Origin: a virus
DNA: 20,263 nucleotides
Reading direction: 5' to 3' (one strand)
IMG/VR virus record: IMGVR_UViG_3300035670_001484
Span: 1-20,263 of that record
Of this stretch, positions 7,657 through 13,700 are shown piece after piece (within the stretch, counting starts at the first letter, position 1; the number at the start of each line of letters is the position of its first letter). Both the position numbers and the translations under genes were made by a program. The notes below the pieces were generated by a model. That model did no database searches. It had not been told where the DNA came from and worked only from the letters and a program-made list of their open reading frames with translations.

Positions 7657-8064
7657 ATGTCAAAAGATTGGGTTAAAGATATTGCTGAGATGCATGAAAA
7701 ATTTGGTGTTAATGAAAAAGTGCGAGAATTTGATTCTGAAAAATTAAAAGCTTTCTTAGAATTTCGTATCAAATTCTTGCAAGAAGAACTAGATGAAATG
7801 AAAGAAGCATCAAATGCTGAAGATATCGTTGATGCATTAATTGATCTTTGTGTAGTTGCCATCGGAACTCTTGATTCGTTTGATATTAATTCATATAAAG
7901 CATGGGATAATGTTCATTCAGCCAATATGATAAAAGAAGTTGGCATTAAATCTTCCAGACCAAATCCGCTTGGACTACCAGATTTGATTAAACCAGAAAG
8001 ATGGCAAGCTCCATCACATGCTGACAATATTGGTCTTTTGAAATTTGTTAAAAAAGACAGTTGA
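7657..8064 (+). CDS. MazG-like nucleotide pyrophosphohydrolase
   Basis: This 135-residue helical protein carries the metal-binding pattern of the all-alpha NTP pyrophosphatase superfamily (MazG/PRA-PH). EELDE (43-47) is followed by EDIVDAL (E55, D59) on the next helix. Such enzymes hydrolyse NTPs or dNTPs to NMP and pyrophosphate. The C-terminal part (SSRPNPLGLPDLIKPERW, QAPSHADNIGLL) is a recurrent tail in phage members of this group. In a phage with dCMP hydroxymethylase a dCTP-hydrolysing enzyme is needed, as T4 gp56 provides. This protein is a candidate for that role, but no sequence feature proves substrate choice. Its TGA stop lies inside the -35 box of the next promoter. Confidence 0.75.
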   Translation: MSKDWVKDIAEMHEKFGVNEKVREFDSEKLKAFLEFRIKFLQEELDEMKEASNAEDIVDALIDLCVVAIGTLDSFDINSYKAWDNVHSANMIKEVGIKSSRPNPLGLPDLIKPERWQAPSHADNIGLLKFVKKDS

Positions 8065-8089
8065 CACTGATACGATTTGATTGTATAAG
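8061..8089 (+). promoter_or_regulatory. Sigma-70-type early promoter, first copy of a repeated promoter-leader cassette
   Basis: TTGACA (8061-8066), 17-base spacer, TATAAG (8084-8089). The -35 box contains the TGA stop of the preceding gene. The leader that follows (8093-8122) matches the leader at 18049-18078 at 27 of 30 positions. Confidence 0.78.
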
Positions 8090-8119
8090 TATATCATGAT
8101 CAAGCATATGGAGAAAAAG

Positions 8120-8359
8120 ATGCGCACCACCGCTTATCTTGGCACTGTTAATCATCATGAACCGGAAGGTCAGGCTCTTATTAAAGAATTTCGTGATTCT
8201 ATCAGGGGTACTGGTTTTTATATCAAGCTCCAAGGCCGTCTTGGTAAAGATAACGAAAATGCATGGAAATATCGTAAGAGCGGCATCATGCGGAATCGTG
8301 CTCAGTGCATCCACTTGAAAGATGCTCAATACGCTGACATGTACATTTATAAACGTTGA
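8120..8359 (+). CDS. Small hypothetical early protein
   Basis: A 79-residue basic protein (start MRTTAYLGTVNHH, end QYADMYIYKR) that I do not recognise. ATG 8120 is chosen because GGAG (8110-8113) precedes it by six bases. In-frame ATGs at 8096 and 8108 lie at or near the predicted transcription start. Base composition is visibly richer in G+C than in the recombination genes, as in the small genes after 18 kb. It is likely expressed immediately after infection from the promoter at 8061. Its stop codon is embedded in the -35 box of the next promoter. No motif suggests a function. Confidence 0.6.
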   Translation: MRTTAYLGTVNHHEPEGQALIKEFRDSIRGTGFYIKLQGRLGKDNENAWKYRKSGIMRNRAQCIHLKDAQYADMYIYKR

Positions 8360-8384
8360 CAACATCAGAAAAATGTTGTATAAT
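8356..8384 (+). promoter_or_regulatory. Perfect consensus sigma-70-type early promoter
   Basis: TTGACA (8356-8361), 17-base spacer, TATAAT (8379-8384). The -35 box overlaps the TGA stop (8357-8359) of the upstream small gene. The leader contains a strong GAGGAG ribosome site at 8405-8410. Confidence 0.88.
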
Positions 8385-8417
8385 CTTTTCAAGATCAACA
8401 AATAGAGGAGACTTCCT

Positions 8418-8675
8418 ATGAAGAATGATTTTGATCTTGATGTACTTCGTTCTCTTGAAAATAACGATCTTCCTGTTGCTCGTTCTAATGCTATTAATAT
8501 TATTCAAACTAATATGAATGGTACTAAGAAATCAGTTGTTAATCGCCTTATTTTTGATATCAATAAAGCAAAATCTTCTAAAGAAGTTTGCCGAATCATG
8601 TGGTACACTTATCTTTCTGGTCATGGTCTAGGAGTGATTGATTCTGAATGGAAAAAGACTTATTACGGCAAATAA
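8418..8675 (+). CDS. Small hypothetical early protein with conserved WYTYLSGHGL tail
   Basis: An 85-residue protein starting at ATG 8418, seven bases after GAGGAG and behind a perfect consensus promoter. It looks all-helical: DFDLDVLRSLENNDLPVARS, a central VVNRLIFDINKAKSS segment, and a C-terminal block EVCRIMWYTYLSGHGLGV followed by SEWKKTYYGK. I have an impression of similar short tails in other T4-like phages but cannot name a family. It is probably an early host-takeover or regulatory protein by position only. Its TAA overlaps the ATG of the next gene. Confidence 0.6.
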   Translation: MKNDFDLDVLRSLENNDLPVARSNAINIIQTNMNGTKKSVVNRLIFDINKAKSSKEVCRIMWYTYLSGHGLGVIDSEWKKTYYGK

Positions 8676-9202
8676 TGCCAAAACCAATTAATTTTGAGAT
8701 CACGGCGGAATTAATAGACCGCCGTGATCATATTGCTATTAACACGTATATGTGTCCATTTCGACGCAATGGTAATACTCTTGAACAAAAGATTGCTCAG
8801 GTTGAATGTGGTGTTTTCTTAGAACATGCATTATTTCTACAAGGAGCAATTCTAAATAATCAAGAATTTGATGCATCAGATAGATACACATACGCTTGGG
8901 ATGTAGAATGGCACTCAATGAAAGCAGAAGTTAAAAGATGCAAAATTACAGAAACTACTAAATGGTTTTCATTCTATCAGCAACAAGTACAAACAATGAG
9001 AAAGAATCTAGATATTCTAGATCTTTTAATTGTCGGTGATTATGAAAAGACCAATAAAAACGTATCTGTTAAATGGATGCTTATTGCTTTAATTAAAGAT
9101 TTTAATCGTCATGTACATAGATCTATGTACAATAAAGATGAATTATATTATGATCATCATAATGATCGCGCGTTATTTTTATTGGAGAATGAATATGTCT
9201 GA
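8675..9202 (+). CDS. Putative PD-(D/E)xK-like nuclease, hypothetical
   Basis: This 175-residue protein starts at ATG 8675 (TAATG coupling). Its centre carries a pattern like the PD-(D/E)xK nuclease core: an upstream helix with acidic residues (VECGVFLEHALF, E44/E50), then AWDVEWHSMKAEVKR with D76 and E85-V-K87, followed by TKWFSFYQQQ. The pattern D-x8-ExK after an acidic helix is the usual active-site arrangement, but this assignment is by eye and the rest of the protein is unfamiliar. In a phage with modified cytosine, a nuclease that attacks unmodified host DNA would be useful; that is inference. A GC-rich hairpin sits in codons 8-19. It overlaps the next gene by 8 bases. Confidence 0.5.
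   Translation: MPKPINFEITAELIDRRDHIAINTYMCPFRRNGNTLEQKIAQVECGVFLEHALFLQGAILNNQEFDASDRYTYAWDVEWHSMKAEVKRCKITETTKWFSFYQQQVQTMRKNLDILDLLIVGDYEKTNKNVSVKWMLIALIKDFNRHVHRSMYNKDELYYDHHNDRALFLLENEYV
8698..8729 (+). repeat. GC-rich 11-bp hairpin within the 5' end of a coding region
   Basis: GATCACGGCGG (8698-8708) and CCGCCGTGATC (8719-8729) pair perfectly around a 10-base AT-rich loop. With 7 of 11 pairs G-C this stands out in a low-GC genome. No T-run follows, so it is better viewed as a pause, processing or translational-control structure than a classical terminator. Confidence 0.75.
9112..9131. repeat. 20-bp perfect palindrome
   Basis: TGTACATAGATCTATGTACA is a perfect palindrome in the 3' end of the putative nuclease gene, about 65 bases upstream of the next start codon. 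It could be a dimeric-protein binding site or an 8-bp RNA hairpin with a GATC loop. No supporting context is visible. Confidence 0.6.
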
Positions 9203-9485
9203 ACGTCGAGCTATTGAAGTACTCAATGAATGCGCTGAACTTATGCGAAAGAAAGGTAAAGACTATAATAGAGTGCCACAGGCAGAATATTACCCAAATG
9301 GATTACAGGATATTTGGGTAATGATGCATCAAAAAATGACTAGACTTAAGTCGCTACTTCTTAATGATGAAACACCAAATTTCGAAAGTATTGATGATAC
9401 TGCGCGTGATTTGATTAATTATGCTTCTTTTTTTATCGAATTTGCTGAAGGTAAAATGGATGGTCAACATGCAAATCGCGATTGA
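9195..9485 (+). CDS. DUF1599-like (nucleotide-modification-associated domain 1) protein
   Basis: The 96-residue protein starts at ATG 9195, with TTGGAGA just upstream. Motifs characteristic of the DUF1599 family are KGKDYNR near residue 20, GLQDIWVMMHQKMTRLKSLL in the middle, and ESIDDTARDLINYASFFIEF towards the end. These are the conserved helices with acidic residues seen in MazG-like alpha-helical folds. The family is known mostly from phages and is associated with nucleotide or DNA-base modification loci; its exact reaction is not established. Being directly upstream of, and overlapping, dCMP hydroxymethylase fits that association. Confidence 0.7.
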   Translation: MSERRAIEVLNECAELMRKKGKDYNRVPQAEYYPNGLQDIWVMMHQKMTRLKSLLLNDETPNFESIDDTARDLINYASFFIEFAEGKMDGQHANRD

Positions 9486-10194
9486 TATTCGAGAATATTT
9501 CGTTAATGAATTAAAAAACAAAAGATTTGTTGTTGATAAAACTGGTGTTAAAACTCTTGAAATGATTGGTGCTTCTTTTCTTGCCAATGAAGAGTGCATC
9601 TTTGGTTCTTTAAATCACGATTATATTCAAAGAGAACTTGATTGGTACAAATCAATGTCATTGAATGTTAATGATATGCCGGGTGGTATTAAACAAGAAA
9701 CAAGCCCACCAGAAATCTGGATGTCAGTTGCTGATTCTGATGGAATGATAAATTCTAATTATGGATGGGCTATCTGGCATTCTGACAATTTTAACCAATA
9801 TAAGAATGTTCTTAATGAACTAAAAAAGAATCCAAATTCTCGTCGAGCTATTATGATCTATACAAGACCATCAATGTGGTTAGATTATAATAAAAATGGT
9901 CGAAGTGACTTCATGTGTACAAATTCAGTACAATACATTATTCGTAATGATATGCTTTATTGTATTGTCCAAATGAGAAGCAATGATTTAATATTTGGTT
10001 ATCGCAATGATAGATCTTGGCAAGATCATGTTCAAACACTGCTTTGTGAAGAATTATCAATCAATAAAGGACCAATCATCTGGCAAGTAGGATCTCTGCA
10101 TGTTTATGAAAGGCACTTTTATCTGATAGATCATTTTTCGAAAACTAACGAAATTAATGTTTTGAAAAAGAACTACAATGGTGTATATAGATGA
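9460..10194 (+). CDS. 42: dCMP hydroxymethylase (gp42)
   Basis: This thymidylate-synthase-fold enzyme converts dCMP to 5-hydroxymethyl-dCMP with methylenetetrahydrofolate, supplying modified cytosine for phage DNA. Similarity to T4 gp42 is strong by eye: FVVDKTGVKTLEMIGASF, INSNYGWAIW, SRRAIMIYTRPSMWLDYN, SDFMCTNSVQY, MRSNDLIFGYRND and GSLHVYERHFYLIDH. The nucleophile is C153. D184 in GYRND corresponds to T4 D179, which selects dCMP, where thymidylate synthases carry Asn for dUMP. Length is 244 residues (T4: 246). ATG 9460 has AAGG seven bases upstream; ATG 9469 is an alternative. It overlaps the DUF1599-like gene by 26 bases and is coupled to the deaminase by ATGA. Confidence 0.93.
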   Translation: MVNMQIAIDIREYFVNELKNKRFVVDKTGVKTLEMIGASFLANEECIFGSLNHDYIQRELDWYKSMSLNVNDMPGGIKQETSPPEIWMSVADSDGMINSNYGWAIWHSDNFNQYKNVLNELKKNPNSRRAIMIYTRPSMWLDYNKNGRSDFMCTNSVQYIIRNDMLYCIVQMRSNDLIFGYRNDRSWQDHVQTLLCEELSINKGPIIWQVGSLHVYERHFYLIDHFSKTNEINVLKKNYNGVYR

Positions 10195-10649
10195 GTATTT
10201 CATTATCATGGCATAAGAAGTATCTTAGATTAGCGAAACATATATCAGAATGGAGTAAAGATCCATCTACTTCAGTTGGTGCTATTGCTATTGGAGATAT
10301 TGGACAAATTCTTGCTACTGGATATAATGGACTTCCAAGGCAGATTTCAGACACTTATGAAAGATTAAATACTCGAGAACTTAAATACAAATATGTAGTA
10401 CACGCGGAAATGAATTGTATATACAATGCTACACACAATGGTGTATCTTTAAAAAATTCTACTTTATACGTCTATGGACTTCCAATTTGTTCTGAATGTG
10501 CAAAAGGTGTAATACAGGTTGGAATCAAAAAAGTAATTATGCCATTTGATATTAATACTCCAGAAAAGTGGAAAGAATCATTCGATCAATCAAAAAACAT
10601 GTTTGATGAAGTAGGAATAGATTATGAATACGTTGATCTTAGGGATTAA
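10191..10649 (+). CDS. cd: dCMP deaminase
   Basis: Zinc-dependent deoxycytidylate deaminase, which makes dUMP for thymidylate synthesis and removes unmodified dCMP. The 152-residue protein has the deaminase motifs HAEMN (H71, E73 proton shuttle) and PICSEC (C100, C103), with an N-terminal substrate region KDPSTSVGAIAI and GYNGLPR typical of dCMP deaminases. It is coupled to gp42 through ATGA (10191-10194), so the two dCMP-consuming enzymes are co-translated. The next gene starts inside its last 26 bases. The family has allosteric dCTP and dTTP control in T4; whether this shorter protein keeps that is not visible. Confidence 0.92.
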   Translation: MSISLSWHKKYLRLAKHISEWSKDPSTSVGAIAIGDIGQILATGYNGLPRQISDTYERLNTRELKYKYVVHAEMNCIYNATHNGVSLKNSTLYVYGLPICSECAKGVIQVGIKKVIMPFDINTPEKWKESFDQSKNMFDEVGIDYEYVDLRD

Positions 10650-10980
10650 TCCATCTTCAGTTCAAAGGATAAGGAAAAATTCAGCATATGATAGATTGCA
10701 AAAATGGATTTTGTATCTCGATGTAGATTATACGTTTTTTAATGTTATTGAAAATACTGGAAAATATCACAAGAACATGATTGATTACGATAGATTAATC
10801 AGAATTACTGAAAAGCATGACAAAACTATTGCACTCGGAAAGTTCGTATCTCATTCTTTAAGTCTCATAAATAAACAGCATTTTACTCTACCACATCCAT
10901 CGCCATTAAATAGACTATTGAATGATTCTAACTTTGAATTGATTAAACTTGAAGAATGTAGGAGATATCTATCATCATGA
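10624..10980 (+). CDS. Small UDG-superfamily-like protein
   Basis: This 118-residue protein starts at ATG 10624 after AGGAA, overlapping the deaminase gene. It has a two-motif layout reminiscent of the uracil-DNA glycosylase superfamily. An N-terminal LILGINPSS loop stands where glycosylases have the water-activating motif. A late segment TIALGKFVSHSL is followed by PHPSPLNR, resembling the DNA-intercalation loop HPSPLS. The protein is much shorter than usual UDGs (about 200 residues), so it may be a minimal or binding-only version. Its position between dCMP deaminase and a DNA-glycosyltransferase-like gene suggests a role linked to base modification. The family call is by motif recognition only. 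Confidence 0.5.
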   Translation: MNTLILGINPSSVQRIRKNSAYDRLQKWILYLDVDYTFFNVIENTGKYHKNMIDYDRLIRITEKHDKTIALGKFVSHSLSLINKQHFTLPHPSPLNRLLNDSNFELIKLEECRRYLSS

Positions 10981-12071
10981 AAAAAATTCTGATTACTGGA
11001 TTCAATGCTGAACAGGTACAACGCGATTACTTTCTCAAAAAGCAATTAAAAATCCTTAATTCACATTATTCTTTGATTCGATGTTTAGAAGATATGGGAT
11101 ATATTGTTGAACAGAGACCAGTAGAACATGGAGAAGACATTTCTCATTATGATGATGTAATAGTCTATCTTCATTCAATCCAATCATTCTGCCAAAGACT
11201 TTTCACTGGTTTATACGCGGTTGCTGCAAGACCAGATTGCATACTGGCATTTGACGACTGGCAAGTCGATCAGGTATTTAATAGTTTTTCTGCTTATGAA
11301 TATGATTTGATTAATCAACCAGAAAAAGCTTTTAGACAGTATCTTTTTGATCTTTACGCCGGCAAAGAATCTCAAGAATTCATCAAATCTCAAAAGCAAA
11401 CTTATATTGATGCTGTGAAAATTGTTAATTCAAAAGAAAATAGATTGTTAATTTGTGCTTTCTATGGTGGAGATGTTAATAAGTTTGGATTAGATTGGAA
11501 AGGATCTACTTACACTTATAATCCAAATCCATATAACTTGAATCGTAGGCCGGAGAATAATTATGGTGAAACGAATAAGTTAACGTCATTCTTTGGTAGT
11601 AATAAAACATTATTTGAGAATAAAGAAAAGGCTTGGGTATTTTCATCTCTCATTCAAATGAAAACGCAGAAATGGCTTAAACTCCAAAATCCATCTTGGG
11701 AAGTAAAACAATATGGAGCAAAAAGAGGCGTATATAAATCTGAAAGAGTAACAGAACCAGAGATGTGCAAGATTTATGATAAAAACTGGGGTTGTCTGAT
11801 GCCAACATATTATCATGAAGGATCTGGCTGGTGGCGTTCGAGAGTACAACAAGTCGCTGACGTGGAATCTATTCTTCTCTGTTCTGATAAAGAAGGATCT
11901 ATCTATGGTGAAGCTTTTGTTGGAAATACTATCGAAAAAATTGAAAATTCATCTTTTGAAGAATTAAAAACGTTAGCTATTCGTCAAAAAGAATGTTTGT
12001 ACGATAATCATCCTCTGGATAAAGAAAAACAAAAACAAGAAATATTAAAGGTTTTACATGAAACACGCTAG
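10977..12071 (+). CDS. GT-B glycosyltransferase resembling T4 DNA beta-glucosyltransferase
   Basis: This 364-residue protein (T4 beta-glucosyltransferase: 351) shows the two-Rossmann layout of GT-B enzymes. The start is MKKILITGFN, with a second strand DDVIVYLHS. CILAFDDWQVDQVF lines up with T4 YYLFTDIRLPF, placing D94 at the T4 catalytic D100. The C-terminal half holds SWEVKQYGAKRG, a nucleotide-sugar-binding-like stretch GSGWWRSRVQQVADVESILL (T4 ITLRVWETMASDAVMLI), and a helical end SSFEELKTLAIRQ. These parallels are by eye at low identity. With gp42 four genes upstream, attachment of a sugar to 5-hydroxymethylcytosine is the best hypothesis. It overlaps the preceding gene by 4 bases and the methyltransferase gene by 14. 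Confidence 0.6.
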   Translation: MKKILITGFNAEQVQRDYFLKKQLKILNSHYSLIRCLEDMGYIVEQRPVEHGEDISHYDDVIVYLHSIQSFCQRLFTGLYAVAARPDCILAFDDWQVDQVFNSFSAYEYDLINQPEKAFRQYLFDLYAGKESQEFIKSQKQTYIDAVKIVNSKENRLLICAFYGGDVNKFGLDWKGSTYTYNPNPYNLNRRPENNYGETNKLTSFFGSNKTLFENKEKAWVFSSLIQMKTQKWLKLQNPSWEVKQYGAKRGVYKSERVTEPEMCKIYDKNWGCLMPTYYHEGSGWWRSRVQQVADVESILLCSDKEGSIYGEAFVGNTIEKIENSSFEELKTLAIRQKECLYDNHPLDKEKQKQEILKVLHETR

Positions 12072-13245
12072 TATTGTACCATTGATTGGTGGTGAAACAA
12101 TTGGTCAGATGAATGCATTTGGTTCTAGACCAGAGTATCTTTTATCGTACAAAGCATTTAAGAATAATGATTCGCATCTTGTTAATTATTTGAAAGATGT
12201 ACCATATATTGTTCTAGACGATGATGGTAAAGTTCCATATTCAGTGGATGTTATTAACAGCGTTTGTCCTTGTGCTGGATTATCTACGTTATCTCATGGT
12301 TATGGAGATCATAATGATAACAATAAGTGGATGATTGAAACTGCTAAATTTGTTCTTGGTGATTTGAAACCCAAAGTTTTTTGGGGAGAAAACGCTCCTG
12401 GTTTTGCTTCTAAGATAGGAGATAATGTTAGAAATCAATTGCGAAATATTGGTAAATCTAATGGATATACCATGACTGTATATAGAACAAAATCATTACT
12501 CCATGGATTACCACAAGTGAGAGAAAGATCATTTTACTTTTTCTGGAAAGGCAATAAAACACCAATTCTCAATTTCTATAATAGACAATACATCCCAATT
12601 GAAACACTTATTACTAATATAAAATCTAATTTTCAGACAGAACCTATTAACAAAAAAATACCATCAAAAGATGATCCATATTATCGTTATGTTCTAGAAG
12701 AAATTCATTCCGGTATCACTCATAAAGAATTTGCTTCAATAATTGAGCCAGAAAATGCTAGAAATGCTGATGTATTAGCTTATATTGAAAAATATCGGAA
12801 TTATCTTGAAGTAGCTGAATGGATGAAAAAAAAAGGTCTTGAAAAAGAGGTAGAAAAATGTAAACGTCGTCATGAAAAACTAAAAAATGGTCAAAGTATC
12901 ATGCGCAGGAATACTATTATTCCACGAGACTATATTGGCGCTTTTGTTGGTCATTATCCAGTAATGTTAGCTCATCCTGTAGAAGACAGATATATATCAT
13001 ATCGTGAAGCGATGAGTATCATGGGAATGCCGGAAGATTTTGAATTAGTTAATGCTTCACCAAGTAATGCCAATCATATTTGTCAGAATGTTCCTGTGCA
13101 AACCGCTACTGATATGGCAACTGAAGTATTAGCATTCTTGAATGGAGAAAGAGAACTTGTTGACAGTGATTATGTAATGCAGTATAATGCATCATTAAAA
13201 ATCGATTATCAGAGTAATCGATCTCTTAATAATTTTTTTCAGTGA
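12058..13245 (+). CDS. DNA cytosine-C5 methyltransferase family protein
   Basis: The 395-residue protein has the ordered motifs of cytosine-C5 methyltransferases. Motif I region is PLIGGETIGQMNAFG near the N-terminus (glycine-rich but diverged from FxGxG). Motif IV is CPCAGLS with the catalytic cysteine C72. Motif VI is ENAPGF (E111, N112), and motif VIII is QVRERSFYF (Q153, R155, R157). A long helical, charged insert (about 215-280) may replace the target-recognition domain. Motif X is NVPVQTATDMATEVLAFL near the end, the usual helix that completes the cofactor pocket. The active residues are intact, so catalysis at cytosine C5 is expected. In a dCMP-hydroxymethylase phage the C5 position should already be occupied, so the true substrate is uncertain. 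It overlaps the glycosyltransferase gene. Confidence 0.85.
   Translation: MKHASIVPLIGGETIGQMNAFGSRPEYLLSYKAFKNNDSHLVNYLKDVPYIVLDDDGKVPYSVDVINSVCPCAGLSTLSHGYGDHNDNNKWMIETAKFVLGDLKPKVFWGENAPGFASKIGDNVRNQLRNIGKSNGYTMTVYRTKSLLHGLPQVRERSFYFFWKGNKTPILNFYNRQYIPIETLITNIKSNFQTEPINKKIPSKDDPYYRYVLEEIHSGITHKEFASIIEPENARNADVLAYIEKYRNYLEVAEWMKKKGLEKEVEKCKRRHEKLKNGQSIMRRNTIIPRDYIGAFVGHYPVMLAHPVEDRYISYREAMSIMGMPEDFELVNASPSNANHICQNVPVQTATDMATEVLAFLNGERELVDSDYVMQYNASLKIDYQSNRSLNNFFQ
13160..13188 (+). promoter_or_regulatory. Perfect consensus promoter inside the methyltransferase 3' end
   Basis: TTGACA (13160-13165), 17-base spacer, TATAAT (13183-13188), both hexamers perfect. Transcription would begin near 13195, within the last 50 bases of the methyltransferase gene, and serve the DUF3310-like gene and the interrupted glycosyltransferase region. 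Confidence 0.7.
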
Positions 13246-13252
13246 GGGTTTG

Positions 13253-13540
13253 ATGAACTTTAAATATAATGAAGATGATATTCTAAACGAAATTGAAACT
13301 TATCTTAAAAATACATATTCCGAACATTACAAGACTAAAGAAGAGAATATCGAATGTTTCGATGCTTGGATTGCTTTAGGTGATTCTAGTCCTACTTTTA
13401 GGAATACGGCACTAAAGTATCTATGGCGTTATGGTAAAAAGAATGGAAACAATAAAAATGATCTGTTAAAAGCTATTCATTATATTGTTTTGTTGATGCA
13501 CGTTGATCATTATAAGGAGAATAATAAGAATGGCGATTGA
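13253..13540 (+). CDS. DUF3310-like small protein
   Basis: A 95-residue protein starts at ATG 13253 after GAGGG. The segment ENIECFDAWIAL, then FRNTALKYLWRYGKKNGNNKNDLLKAIHYIVLLM, matches the DUF3310 pattern IExIDxI...GNxIKYLWRYxxKxxxxDLxKAxxYLxxLI common in phages of many hosts. The family is small, helical and has no established function, though it often sits among phage nucleotide-metabolism genes, as here. It probably has its own transcript from the embedded promoter at 13160. The last bases overlap the start codon of the stranded exon copy at 13530. Confidence 0.7.
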   Translation: MNFKYNEDDILNEIETYLKNTYSEHYKTKEENIECFDAWIALGDSSPTFRNTALKYLWRYGKKNGNNKNDLLKAIHYIVLLMHVDHYKENNKNGD

Positions 13541-13619
13541 AATTAAAGTTCCAATGGAGCAATTGCGAAAAAATAAATTATTTTTAGCCGTTCCTATGTA
13601 CGGTGGAATGTGCGCGTAA
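13530..13619 (+). pseudogene. Stranded first-exon fragment of the glycosyltransferase gene (copy 1)
   Basis: This 29-codon frame has a good ribosome site (AAGGAG just upstream). It encodes the same first 25 residues as the functional exon at 14456 except K14 to R, then four more residues GMCA that belong to the beginning of exon 2, then TAA. The nucleotide copies differ at 7 of 75 positions, six of them synonymous. Copy 1 is therefore the intron-less 5' end of the gene, cut off right after GGAATGTGCGCG. It may still be translated as a 29-residue peptide. Confidence 0.8.
13605..13616 (+). repeat. 12-bp direct repeat GGAATGTGCGCG, left copy
   Basis: GGAATGTGCGCG occurs here at the end of the stranded exon copy and again at 14784-14795 as the first 12 bases of exon 2. 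The pair brackets the inserted HEG, recoded exon 1 and intron. Confidence 0.85.
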
Positions 13620-13631
13620 AATATTCTTCTA

Positions 13632-13639
13632 TATAAATA
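13632..13639 (+). promoter_or_regulatory. T4-type late promoter for the homing endonuclease gene
   Basis: TATAAATA, an exact T4 late -10 motif, lies in the short leader of the homing endonuclease gene. Transcription would start about five bases downstream, almost at the first base of the leader hairpin (13643). gp55, which reads such promoters, is encoded at 2750-3277. Confidence 0.65.
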
Positions 13640-13642
13640 GAC

Positions 13643-13692
13643 GTAGGTCGCGGTGTTGGAAGCACCCACCTACTCTAAACCTATATAGGAGG
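13643..13692 (+). promoter_or_regulatory. Structured leader of the homing endonuclease gene
   Basis: GTAGGT (13643-13648) pairs with ACCTAC (13668-13673), enclosing a second stem GGTG (13652-13655) with CACC (13663-13666). Further on, the palindrome CCTATATAGG (13680-13689) overlaps the ribosome site AGGAGG (13687-13692). The first element could stabilise the 5' end of a late transcript; the second could partly mask the ribosome site in other transcripts. Confidence 0.5.
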
Positions 13693-13700
13693 TATCAGCG

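Noticed and set aside
7657-8064. Calling the MazG-like gene the phage dCTPase (gene 56)
   Set aside because: It shares only the superfamily metal motifs and does not resemble T4 gp56 along its length, so the role is kept as a hypothesis.
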